Part shown: in pieces, positions 35,941 through 44,115 of the stretch | Layout of the letters: the number at the start of each line of letters is the position of its first letter | Position numbering within the stretch: the stretch's first letter is position 1 | Source of the DNA: Cohnella herbarum | GTDB taxonomy: Bacteria; Bacillota; Bacilli; Paenibacillales; Paenibacillaceae | Assembly: GCF_012849095.1 (NCBI RefSeq) | Contig: NZ_CP051680.1 | Location: 310,001 to 374,000 of the forward strand | Length of the DNA stretch: 64,000 bases | Reading direction: 5' to 3' | Made by a program: the position numbers and the translations under genes | The notes under the pieces: generated by a model | Told to the model about the DNA's origin: nothing | Seen by the model: only the letters and a program-made list of their open reading frames with translations | Database searches by the model: none

Positions 35941-37377
35941 GTGATGGCCATACGTTCACAGGAAGAAGCTGATGCAAATCCAGTAGCCATAAGCCTGTCC
36001 AGTGGTCGCTTTCGTAAGCTGCTCTGTTATTACGGAGATGATTTTACTGGCTCGACAGATGTATTGGAATCGCTATTCCGTGCCGGCATCAAGTCGGCTC
36101 TATTCTTAGATCCGCCGAACGATGAGCAACTGCGGGAAGAGCGTTACGCTTCCTTGGATGCCTTCGGCGTTGCTGGTATCGGACGTTCCCTAACGCCTGA
36201 AGAAGCGGAGAAGGAGTTACTTCCGATCTTCCAGACGCTGAAGAGAGCGGGGGCTGCTATCATACACTATAAAATTTGCTCCACCTTCGATTCGTCGCCG
36301 GGAATAGGCAACATCGGTGTTGCGGCTCGGTTGGGGCGCGAAACGTTCGGCGGTCGGTATATTCCTTTGCTAGTCGGAGTGCCCTATCTGGGCAGATATA
36401 CGTTGTTTGGCAATCATTTTGCCAAGTCGGGGACGGAGGTGCACAGGCTGGATCGACATCCGACAATGTCCAGGCATCCGATTACACCTATGAAAGAGGC
36501 GGATTTGCGTAAGCATCTCACCGAGCAGAGCGATGACCGGATTTCCTTATTTGACATTATGGCTTTGGAAGGCAAGCTGCCTGATGTTCGTATGCGGCTG
36601 GAGCGACAGGTTGTGGCGGAGCAGCCGGATATGCTGCTGTTCGACGTACTCGATGAAGAGCGGTTGGAGACAATCGGGCACCTGCTGTGGGAGGAGGCTT
36701 TACGCAGTGAAGGGTCATTCGTGATCGGATCCTCCGGGATTGAATATGCGCTCGGAGCTTGCTGGAAATCCTTACAGCTATCGGAACTGCAGCCGGACGT
36801 GCCGACAAGCGTCTCTCCTGTCGATCGATTGCTGGTCGTGTCAGGAAGCTGCTCTCCCGTAACGGAGGCGCAGATCCATGCAGCGGTAGCATCGGGATTT
36901 GTCGGAATTCGCGTACCGGTTCATACGCTTATCGATCCTGAACTTGCGGCACAGACAAGTCGGCAGCTACTGGAAGAAGCGAAGGAGCATCTTGAGAGGG
37001 GAAGAAGCGTCCTCTTATATTCGGCTAGCGGACCAAGCGACAGTAGTATTGAGCAGCTTCGCAAGGCGCTGGTTGCAGGCGGATTCCGAGCTGAAGATAG
37101 CAGTAAATTGCTAGGTGGGATTCTGGGCTCGTTGGCCCGTTCACTCCTTATTGAGACCGGGCTGACCCGTTTAGTTATCGCAGGTGGAGACACATCCGGT
37201 TATGTGACCCGTGAGCTTGGTATCCGCTCGCTGGAGTGCACGGCCGTAGTAACTCCCGGCGCACCGTTATGCCGGGCAGCATCGGAGCATGCTCGGATTG
37301 ATGGCCTCGAGCTTGTGCTCAAAGGCGGACAGGTTGGCGGAATTGATTTCTTTAACCAAGTGAAGAACGGTAATTAA
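35941..37377 (+). CDS. Four-carbon acid sugar kinase family protein (DUF1537), probable 3-oxo-isoapionate kinase
   Basis: The 478-residue protein has YYGDDFTGSTDVLESLFRAG at the start (sugar-acid binding domain) and GGDTSGYVTRELGI with TPGAPLCR at the end (nucleotide domain). This is the PdxA2-associated DUF1537 kinase family, whose members phosphorylate threonate, erythronate, tetronates and 3-oxo-isoapionate. Its direct neighbour is a RuBisCO-like protein rather than PdxA or an aldolase, which favours the isoapionate branch. The GTG start (ATG at 35944 is an alternative) follows GGAAAGGGC. It is the last gene before a terminator. Confidence 0.88.
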   Translation: MMAIRSQEEADANPVAISLSSGRFRKLLCYYGDDFTGSTDVLESLFRAGIKSALFLDPPNDEQLREERYASLDAFGVAGIGRSLTPEEAEKELLPIFQTLKRAGAAIIHYKICSTFDSSPGIGNIGVAARLGRETFGGRYIPLLVGVPYLGRYTLFGNHFAKSGTEVHRLDRHPTMSRHPITPMKEADLRKHLTEQSDDRISLFDIMALEGKLPDVRMRLERQVVAEQPDMLLFDVLDEERLETIGHLLWEEALRSEGSFVIGSSGIEYALGACWKSLQLSELQPDVPTSVSPVDRLLVVSGSCSPVTEAQIHAAVASGFVGIRVPVHTLIDPELAAQTSRQLLEEAKEHLERGRSVLLYSASGPSDSSIEQLRKALVAGGFRAEDSSKLLGGILGSLARSLLIETGLTRLVIAGGDTSGYVTRELGIRSLECTAVVTPGAPLCRAASEHARIDGLELVLKGGQVGGIDFFNQVKNGN

Positions 37378-37433
37378 GCACGTCGTCCGAGAGAGTTTCG
37401 CAATAGAAACGATCATTACCTAAATGAATACCA

Positions 37434-37485
37434 CGCCCCGGACTATCCTGCCAAATCTTGCAGGGTGGCAGGGGGCGTTTTTTTT
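37434..37485 (+). terminator. Terminator of the RuBisCO-like operon, with the T tract at the IS junction
   Basis: CGCCCC (37434-37439) and GGGGCG (37472-37477) close a stem with an inner CTGCC/GGCAG pair, followed by eight T residues (37478-37485). The insertion sequence begins at the next base. Confidence 0.75.
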
Positions 37486-38031
37486 CTACGACTGACCAAT
37501 TAACATGCAATACTTATTTTCAAGTGCTTGAAGATACTTTGCAGGGTTTCTTCTAAATCGTCGACGTTTGGTGGTTTCCTCTAATCGACGAAACCATCTT
37601 TGCCGCTCGTTTTGGAATTCGGCATAGCTTACACTTTGAAGTCGTTCAATGAGATTGCTTTGGCGGAGTGCATCATCGACGAACACAACAAACTCTCCGG
37701 AGCGGACGATATATTCGTTCCAGCTTCGGAGTCCTGTCATCCTACGGTGTCGTGTCTTCGTTTTACGAAAAAATCTTTCGTGGTCATTATTCGTACGATG
37801 AAGATAAGGGTAGTCGTAACAGTTAAACAAACCCTTCCAAAACCCTTTTGTGTAACTCTTTAAATTAGATAACATCGGATGGTCGGATTCTTTTGAGTAA
37901 GTTACATCTAGCCATTGAAGTAAGCAATGCATATGGAACCGTACGGAATCGCTGCTTTGGTCAACTGTGGGATTGAGGACGGTGGCGACATGCTGTAGAG
38001 CGTATGACCAGCGCTTTACTTCTTCATACAA
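37486..38031 (-). pseudogene. Transposase, C-terminal portion in the other frame
   Basis: This frame, open from about 38091 on the minus strand, gives YEEVKRWSYALQHVATVLNP at its first ATG region and contains YLHRTNNDHERFFRKTKTRHRR, with a likely third catalytic Glu (NDHERFFRKTK). It ends in TAG whose three bases are the outermost bases of the terminal inverted repeat. It has no ribosome binding site of its own and needs the upstream portion. Confidence 0.8.
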
Positions 38032-38062
38032 TGAGCGATACTCTTCAAGTTTACTGAAAATT

Positions 38063-39079
38063 CTAAATACGTTTTGGAGTAGAGATGGCTCTTTTTTTAC
38101 TCAGGCAGCTTAGCAGCGATGCCTGTATGACTTCGGATGTTTCAAACACTCGAATGCCTGGCAAATCTAAAGGAGGGTTCCCATCTTCAAGTAGTACCGA
38201 GCGCACAGCGGCTAGATAATCCTTCGCAATTTCTGAATCCTCGGAGTTGTCTTTAACCAGCTTCCGTTCAATAGCTCGGATTCCTCGGAGACTTTTCTTG
38301 ATGCCGGTTTTTAATTTCCGATCCAGTTCTACAATGGGCTTGGCAATATCCTTCAAGTAATGATACTGGCAGTACTGATAGGGCACTTCAGGAAGCAGGG
38401 ATTCCATGGCAAGCCGAATAGACTGTTGTCCGTCTGTCACGATTCCGATGATTGGAAATCCAAGATCGATAACGGGTTGAATAAGACTTTTTAGTTCTTC
38501 AGTAGAACTGCTTTTGACGTTCTTGGCGACAAGAATCGTTCCGCTGAATACTTCTCGAATAACATACAGGGTTTCATTACCTTTCTCTGGCTGCACACCA
38601 TCCATCGAGATCATAATTCCTTTACGTAGATCGACAACCTGCTTAAGCTGTTCTTTTACAAATTCCGTTACACTTGAACGCAATAGCGTCAGATAACGCT
38701 CATAAAGTCTTTGGGCATTTCGCTCTGATGTGGCCACACCCCGTCCAGTTAGTTCTTCCGTGATCTCAGCTATGGTCATATGATGCTTGAAACGTAGCTG
38801 ACCAACTAAAGCAAGCACGTCAAAACCATATGAAGTGTGCTTCATAGCCAGTGAATCTGCTTCCACTGATTTGTAGTAGGTTTTTGGAAATGAACAGCTT
38901 GGATTTGCGCATACATAAGCCATGCTCCAAGCTTGAATGACACCATGTAAGGTGGATATATTTTTCTTCCAAGCTGTGTGACTTCGTTTCAACTTTCCAC
39001 CACATTGAACACAACAAGTAACTTCTGGTTTAAAGTAAATCTTTTGTTCCGGAATGATTCGGTTCTTAGGCAATGGCAT
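38063..39079 (-). CDS. Transposase, N-terminal portion (frame interrupted at an A7 run)
   Basis: The protein starts with a zinc-finger-like VTCCVQCGGKLKRSH and YVCANPSCSFP, then RFKHHMTIAEITEELTGRGV and the DDE-type sequences GIMISMDGV and IVTDGQQS, which probably hold two catalytic Asp residues. It runs into out-of-frame sequence (RAISTPKRI) right after a run of seven A (38098-38092). With six A the frame would read KKEPSLLQNVFRIFSKLEEY and join the downstream part. The full product would be about 530 residues. Confidence 0.85.
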   Translation of the reverse strand: MPLPKNRIIPEQKIYFKPEVTCCVQCGGKLKRSHTAWKKNISTLHGVIQAWSMAYVCANPSCSFPKTYYKSVEADSLAMKHTSYGFDVLALVGQLRFKHHMTIAEITEELTGRGVATSERNAQRLYERYLTLLRSSVTEFVKEQLKQVVDLRKGIMISMDGVQPEKGNETLYVIREVFSGTILVAKNVKSSSTEELKSLIQPVIDLGFPIIGIVTDGQQSIRLAMESLLPEVPYQYCQYHYLKDIAKPIVELDRKLKTGIKKSLRGIRAIERKLVKDNSEDSEIAKDYLAAVRSVLLEDGNPPLDLPGIRVFETSEVIQASLLSCLSKKRAISTPKRI

Positions 39080-39315
39080 GAGAAACCTCCGTCAAAGTGA
39101 GTTCTAATTATCTTCGACAGAGGCTAATGGAAATCCTTGTTAGTTAATTCGTCAGTCGTAGTTTTTTTTCGACACGATTATAACTCTTGTTAGCTATACA
39201 GAAGGTATTGATCTTAAAAATGAGCTATACCATTCTAAGTTTTCATCAATATTCAGCGTTTGCTAATGGTTCTAGAATAAGAGTATGAGATTGCTCAGCC
39301 AGCTTTCATACGAAA

Positions 39316-39329
39316 TGGAAACGATTACA
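39316..39329 (+). promoter_or_regulatory. Candidate CcpA cre site before the ABC importer
   Basis: TGGAAACGATTACA matches the catabolite-responsive element consensus TGWNANCGNTNWCA except at the W position (G here). It lies 29 bases before the ATG of the first permease gene, where it could give carbon catabolite repression of the locus. Confidence 0.55.
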
Positions 39330-39357
39330 GTAAAAGAGAAAGAAGGAGAGAGCCGCT

Positions 39358-40284
39358 ATGTGGAGCGACATAAAGAGACAAAAGTATGCCCATATGTTCG
39401 TACTGACCGGAATGCTGATTGTATTCATCTTCCAGTACCTGCCGATGTTCGGCATTCTAATGGCCTTTAAACAGTATTCGATTACTTCCGGCATTAAAGG
39501 TATTTTTACGAGTCAGTGGGTAGGTCTTAAGTATTTCGTAGAATTTTTCAATGCATACAATTTCGAGCAAATGGTGAAAAACACGATTGGAATCAGCTTA
39601 CTGAAGCTGGTATTCACCTTTCCGGTGCCAATCTTGCTGGCGATCATGCTAAACGAAGTCAGGAGTCGTTTTTTCAAGCGATTCGTGCAAACGGTCAGCT
39701 ACTTTCCGCACTTTATCTCCTGGATCGTCGTATCCGGATTGCTCGTAATTTTTTTCTCGACGAACTCCGGCATTGTTAATGACGCGCTGTTATCGCTGGG
39801 CATCATTGATGAACCGATCGCTCTATTAAGCGACCCCGACTACTTCTGGGGCTTGGCCGTAGGCAGTGCGATGTGGAAGGAAGCAGGCTGGTGGACGATC
39901 ATTTTTCTGGCGGCGATTAGCGGGTTGGATCCTTCGCAATATGAGGCGGCCGAAATCGACGGAGCCGGACGGATGAAAAGAATCTGGCACATCACATTGC
40001 CTGGCATTAGGGGAACGATTGTCGTCGTGCTTATATTGGCAGTCGGAAGCTTGCTTGGCGGCGGTTTAGTCGGTTCCAATTTCGAGCAATCCTATTTACT
40101 AGGAAACGTCATGAATAATGAAAAGTCCGAAATTCTACAAACCTATGCGTTCAAGATGGGGCTAGCGCAAGGAAGATATGCATTCGCAACCGCAATCGAC
40201 CTGCTGCAATCCCTTATCGCGATCGTTCTAGTATTCGGCAGTAACTATATTTCTAAGAAGACGACGAAGAGCGGTTTATTTTAA
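39358..40284 (+). CDS. ABC transporter permease, LplB-type (CUT1)
   Basis: A permease of 308 residues with six helices, starting MWSDIKRQKYAHMFVLTGML. The cytoplasmic EAA loop reads YEAAEIDGAGRMKRIWHITL, the contact to the ATPase. LplB/YtcP-type permeases in Paenibacillaceae import oligosaccharides from plant polymers. It is followed after 22 bases by the partner permease and then the binding lipoprotein. No ATPase gene is nearby, as usual for importers that share an MsmX-like ATPase. Confidence 0.94.
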   Translation: MWSDIKRQKYAHMFVLTGMLIVFIFQYLPMFGILMAFKQYSITSGIKGIFTSQWVGLKYFVEFFNAYNFEQMVKNTIGISLLKLVFTFPVPILLAIMLNEVRSRFFKRFVQTVSYFPHFISWIVVSGLLVIFFSTNSGIVNDALLSLGIIDEPIALLSDPDYFWGLAVGSAMWKEAGWWTIIFLAAISGLDPSQYEAAEIDGAGRMKRIWHITLPGIRGTIVVVLILAVGSLLGGGLVGSNFEQSYLLGNVMNNEKSEILQTYAFKMGLAQGRYAFATAIDLLQSLIAIVLVFGSNYISKKTTKSGLF

Positions 40285-40306
40285 CGAAGTCAGTGAGGTG
40301 AGAAGT

Positions 40307-41188
40307 ATGCATCGGAGAACAAATGAAGACCGCATTTTTGATTTTATTAATATCCTCGTATTAAGTTTGATTGCCATTGTCACGACGTATCCTTTCTACT
40401 ATATGGTTGTCATTTCATTCAATAACGGATTGGATTCTACATTGGGAGGAATCTATTTTTGGCCAAGAAGCTTTACTTTAGATAACTACACCGAATTTTT
40501 GAACGACCCCAAATGGATGCAATCGTTCTTCGTTTCGATAGCGCGAACGATAGTCGGAGCTTTCATTACGATATGGTTTACTTGCTTGGCAGCTTATGGT
40601 TTGGCCTACAAAAATCTTAAATTCCAAAAATTGTACTATAGCTTTTTTATCATTGGGATGTATACTGCAGGGGGTCTTATCCCGTACTACGTCGTCCTTC
40701 GCGGTCTGGGATTGCTTAATACTTTCTGGGTGTACGTTATACCGGGTGCGATCAATATCTTTTTCCTGATCGTTGCCGTTTCTTTCTTTAAAGAAATTCC
40801 TGCCGAGATGGAAGAGTCGGCGAAAATGGATGGCGCTTCCGATCTTAAAATTTATTATAAGCTGATCCTACCGGTATCCAAGCCGTTGTTAGCTGCAATG
40901 GGACTGTTCGTGGGGGTAGGGCAATGGAATTCTTGGCTGGACTCGGCGTATTTCGTCAACAACAATAGCCTGCGGACATTAACCTATCGGATGATGGAAA
41001 TCATTAACCAGGGAATGTCTCCATTGGATGCGGAAAGCGCGGAACGAGCGGCTGCCGTAACCGGGGTCACGACCTTCTCGATGCAGATTACGGCAATGGT
41101 TATCGCAGTGCTTCCTATCTTATGCGTTTATCCGTTCCTGCAAAAGTATTTCGTTAAAGGAATTATGCTGGGTTCCGTTAAAGGGTAG
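40307..41188 (+). CDS. ABC transporter permease, YtcP-type (CUT1)
   Basis: The second importer permease, 293 residues, with about six helices and the EAA loop EESAKMDGASDLKIYYKLIL. The ATG at 40307 is preferred over a GTG three codons upstream because GAGGTGAG then sits at proper spacing. The C-terminus FLQKYFVKGIMLGSVKG is the standard YtcP ending. It pairs with the LplB-type permease upstream. Confidence 0.94.
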   Translation: MHRRTNEDRIFDFINILVLSLIAIVTTYPFYYMVVISFNNGLDSTLGGIYFWPRSFTLDNYTEFLNDPKWMQSFFVSIARTIVGAFITIWFTCLAAYGLAYKNLKFQKLYYSFFIIGMYTAGGLIPYYVVLRGLGLLNTFWVYVIPGAINIFFLIVAVSFFKEIPAEMEESAKMDGASDLKIYYKLILPVSKPLLAAMGLFVGVGQWNSWLDSAYFVNNNSLRTLTYRMMEIINQGMSPLDAESAERAAAVTGVTTFSMQITAMVIAVLPILCVYPFLQKYFVKGIMLGSVKG

Positions 41189-41298
41189 GCATTCCAATCT
41201 GGTGTCGAACAAGTTGGAGTGCAACCCGGATCTGCTGCGCGTTGTGCTTCAACTGGTTTCACATATATAATCTGCGATAAGAAAAGGGAGGAAATGAA

Positions 41299-42873
41299 AT
41301 GGTGGGTAATAAAAAGAATGCGTTAGTGATCTTATCTCTTGTGATCGTCATGTTGATTTCGGCATGCGGTGGCGGCGAGAAGAAAAACGAGGCTTCTCCT
41401 TCGGCCAGCTCCGGTTCGAGCGCTTCGAGTTCTCCAAGCGAATCGGCAAGCGAAGCGCCGAAAGAAGTCGTTGAGCTTACTTTGCTAGTGAACCATCCAT
41501 GGTGGCCGTTCAAGGAGTGGAAGGGTAAAATTCCTGAGGAAATTACGAAGAGAACGGGCGTTAAGCTTAATATTCAGCTCGCTGTCGACGATAAACAGCT
41601 TCCGCTTCTCATTGCTTCGAATGAATTGCCGGACCTGGTCTACACCGCATCCGATCTGACCCGAATGGCTAATCCTGATATTTCCTATGCTTGGAATGAG
41701 CTTATTCCGCAATATGCTCCTGATTTCAAGATTGATCAGAGCCGGATTGGCGTCAACACGATGCCTGACGGGAACTATTACACGATCAAGAATGGATATT
41801 CTACGGAGCAAGAATGGAAGGATAATCCGAAAGCGTTACCAGGCGGTTCAGGTCTAGCGATTAGACAAGATATTTTGGATGAGCTTGGTAATCCGAAGCT
41901 GGACACGCTTGAGGATCTGTATCAAATCCTAATGTCCGTCAAGCAGAAGTATCCGAAAATGATGCCGATTATTTTCGATAAAGATCAAATCGGTCAGTTT
42001 TTCCGCATTAACTTCGGCTTGAAAAGAAATACGGGCTTTATCGATCTGAATGGGAATGCCGTTCATTACTTGAAGGATCCTAACTATTTGGACTACTACT
42101 TGTACATGAACCGTCTCTATCGCGATAAATTACTGACTGCCGAGAATTTCACTTTCAAGGATGCTCAGCAGGACGATCAATTATCGCTTAACGGACAAGT
42201 ATTCGTGCACGGTGGAGCGATGGCGGATACATTAAATGCTCAATTGTTAACGTTGAAGAAGGATTTCTCCTTTATGTCATTGCCTAAAGTATTAAGCGAC
42301 AAAGCGGGCACGCCGATGGGCGGATCGGGCTGGTCAGGCATGTACATTACGAAAAACAATAAAAACGTAGAAGCTTCCATCAAATTCATGCAGTTCATGA
42401 TGAGCGAAGAGGGACAGCGTCTAGGCGTGTGGGGTATTGAAGGCGAAGATTGGACTTGGAACGAAGAAGGACAATTTCCCGTGATGAATTACGATATGAA
42501 TAACGCCGAAGTACAAAAGGAATTCGGTTATGTTTACTGGGGACTGCTTGGAAGCAGCGGAGTTACGGAAGCGCTTCAACGATACGACGAGAAAGCATTG
42601 CAAACGCCTTGGGGACTCGCGCTAAGGGACACGCTCAAGTTTAACCCGGCGCTTGGTCTTGTCGCAACGAATCCGGACACGGACGAGCAGGTCATCGAGA
42701 GCCAAATCAAAAATATGGTTGCAACGGAAGAATTGAAAATCTATATGGCCAAATCCGAGGAAGAGGCTAAGAAGGCATATGAAAAAATGATTGCGCAAAT
42801 GGAAAGCATGGGGCTAAGCAAGCTGGAAGCTTGGGCTACGGCGCAGTACAAAGAATATCAGAAAAATTTCTAG
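41299..42873 (+). CDS. ABC transporter substrate-binding lipoprotein (oligosaccharide, LplA-type)
   Basis: A 524-residue lipoprotein: signal ALVILSLVIVMLISAC, then a Ser/Ala/Glu-rich linker, and the binding domain (family 1 extracellular solute-binding). Features are PWWPFKEWKGKIPEEI near the start and GGSGWSGMYITKNNKN near residue 340. RBS GGGAGG precedes the ATG. It provides substrate capture for the two permeases upstream. The preferred sugar cannot be told; the enzymes around suggest pectin side-chain oligosaccharides. Confidence 0.94.
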   Translation: MVGNKKNALVILSLVIVMLISACGGGEKKNEASPSASSGSSASSSPSESASEAPKEVVELTLLVNHPWWPFKEWKGKIPEEITKRTGVKLNIQLAVDDKQLPLLIASNELPDLVYTASDLTRMANPDISYAWNELIPQYAPDFKIDQSRIGVNTMPDGNYYTIKNGYSTEQEWKDNPKALPGGSGLAIRQDILDELGNPKLDTLEDLYQILMSVKQKYPKMMPIIFDKDQIGQFFRINFGLKRNTGFIDLNGNAVHYLKDPNYLDYYLYMNRLYRDKLLTAENFTFKDAQQDDQLSLNGQVFVHGGAMADTLNAQLLTLKKDFSFMSLPKVLSDKAGTPMGGSGWSGMYITKNNKNVEASIKFMQFMMSEEGQRLGVWGIEGEDWTWNEEGQFPVMNYDMNNAEVQKEFGYVYWGLLGSSGVTEALQRYDEKALQTPWGLALRDTLKFNPALGLVATNPDTDEQVIESQIKNMVATEELKIYMAKSEEEAKKAYEKMIAQMESMGLSKLEAWATAQYKEYQKNF

Positions 42874-42896
42874 ATGCATAGCTCACGCAATAATAA

Positions 42897-42942
42897 GGAG
42901 GGGGTGGGCAGGGAATATTCCTGCTCTCCCCTCCTTTGTTCA
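42897..42942 (+). terminator. Terminator after the ABC importer operon
   Basis: GGAGGGG and CCCCTCC form the base of the stem, with an inner palindromic segment GCAGGGAATATTCCTGC; TTTGTT follows. A partial readthrough to the next gene is possible because the gene follows within 40 bases. Confidence 0.7.
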
Positions 42943-42979
42943 TATGCGGTATGAATCATGAGAAAAGGAGCATCAATAG

Positions 42980-43981
42980 ATGGATATTCAACCCTATGTA
43001 ACTCCCTACAAGTATAGCGAACCAGTATTGGTCGGGTCAGGTAAGCCGGGGAGCTTTGACCGGAATTCCGTAGATTGTCCATTCGTATTCGAGCATCGCA
43101 GTCGCTTCTATATGATGTATGTCGGTTATGACGGCATTGGCTATCAGACCGCACTGGCAGTTAGTGACGACCTCCTTAGTTGGGAGCATCTTAGCGTTAT
43201 ATTGCCGAGAAAAGAGGATGGTGCGTGGGACTCGCAAAATGTCGCAGGAACTTGGATCCTGAGAGAGAATGAGCTGGATGCACCGCCGATTCTAAAAAAG
43301 TGGGACAACAAGTATTGGCTCGTCTACCATGCTTATCCTCATAAAGGGTATGAGGAAGGACCGGCGAAGATCGGATTGGCATGGACAGAGGATGAGAACT
43401 TGCTGAATTGGCACCGTCTTCCGGAACCGATACTTGTGCCTGAAGAAGGCGCGGAATGGGAGCGAGGAGGCTTATATAAGGAATGTCTCGTAGAGCATGA
43501 GGGGAGCTTCTATTTGTTCTATAATGCCAAGACAACGGACGTTCCATGGGTGGAGCAAACGGGTGTAGCCTTCTCCGCGAATTTGCGTGATTGGACGAGA
43601 TACGAGCATAATCCAGTCCTTCCTGTAACTCCTGGGGGCTGGGACAGCGGCTTCGCAAGCGATCCCTGCGTCCTCAGACGCGGTTCCCAATGGGTCATGT
43701 ATTATTTCGGATTTAATTTCAAGAAGGCTCAGGAGGGACTTGCATTGTCCGATAATTTACTGGACTGGAGCAAGTATCCTGAACCGATTATAGAGGTCGG
43801 CGAGGCGGGAGATATCGATGCCGTATTCGCACACAAGCCCTCCGTTATCTCGCACAACGGCGTGCTCTATCATTTCTATTGCTCTTGCAGGAAAACGCAG
43901 GAGGGGGATCGCACGATTAACATGGGTAACGAATTTCGGACGATTACCGTAGCGGCTTCACGGGATGTATTCAGAAAGTAG
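42980..43981 (+). CDS. Five-bladed beta-propeller glycosidase (GH43/GH130-clan type)
   Basis: A 333-residue soluble protein with repeated propeller blades: FYMMYVGYDG, YWLVYHAYP, FYLFYNAKTT, WVMYYFGFN and LYHFYCSCR, each preceded by a DxW-like or SDDLLSW turn. The N-terminal FDRNSVDCPFVFEHRSRF and the central GGLYKECLVEHEGSFY are typical acidic/aspartate positions of GH43, GH32 or GH130-type propellers. No signal peptide, so it acts on imported oligosaccharides. AAAAGGAG precedes the ATG. The exact family is uncertain. Confidence 0.75.
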   Translation: MDIQPYVTPYKYSEPVLVGSGKPGSFDRNSVDCPFVFEHRSRFYMMYVGYDGIGYQTALAVSDDLLSWEHLSVILPRKEDGAWDSQNVAGTWILRENELDAPPILKKWDNKYWLVYHAYPHKGYEEGPAKIGLAWTEDENLLNWHRLPEPILVPEEGAEWERGGLYKECLVEHEGSFYLFYNAKTTDVPWVEQTGVAFSANLRDWTRYEHNPVLPVTPGGWDSGFASDPCVLRRGSQWVMYYFGFNFKKAQEGLALSDNLLDWSKYPEPIIEVGEAGDIDAVFAHKPSVISHNGVLYHFYCSCRKTQEGDRTINMGNEFRTITVAASRDVFRK

Positions 43982-44029
43982 AATGATGCCCTCCTGCCCT
44001 CCATTCATCGCAGATTGATGCGCATATAT

Positions 44030-44057
44030 ACCCGCAGCCGACCAATTGGCTGCGGGT
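44030..44057. terminator. Bidirectional terminator between convergent genes
   Basis: ACCCGCAGCC and GGCTGCGGGT are perfect ten-base complements around GACCAATT, placed between the propeller enzyme (plus) and the GH78 gene (minus). Confidence 0.75.
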
Positions 44058-44115
44058 TTGGCGTCGATTCGAGGACTTCGAAGCTCGAACCGAAGTCTAA
44101 GTCTAGCAAGCCCTC

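Larger units (their letters stand above)
37486..39161 (-). mobile_element. Insertion sequence of 1.68 kb with 8-bp target duplication
   Basis: Terminal inverted repeats: CTACGACTGACCAATTAACA at 37486 and, on the other strand, CTACGACTGACGAATTAACT ending at 39161. Eight T residues flank each end (37478-37485 and 39162-39169), the expected 8-bp target duplication. One transposase gene on the minus strand fills the element, split by a frameshift. I cannot name the family with confidence; 8-bp duplications are seen in ISL3, IS256, IS6 and some ISNCY groups. Confidence 0.9.
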
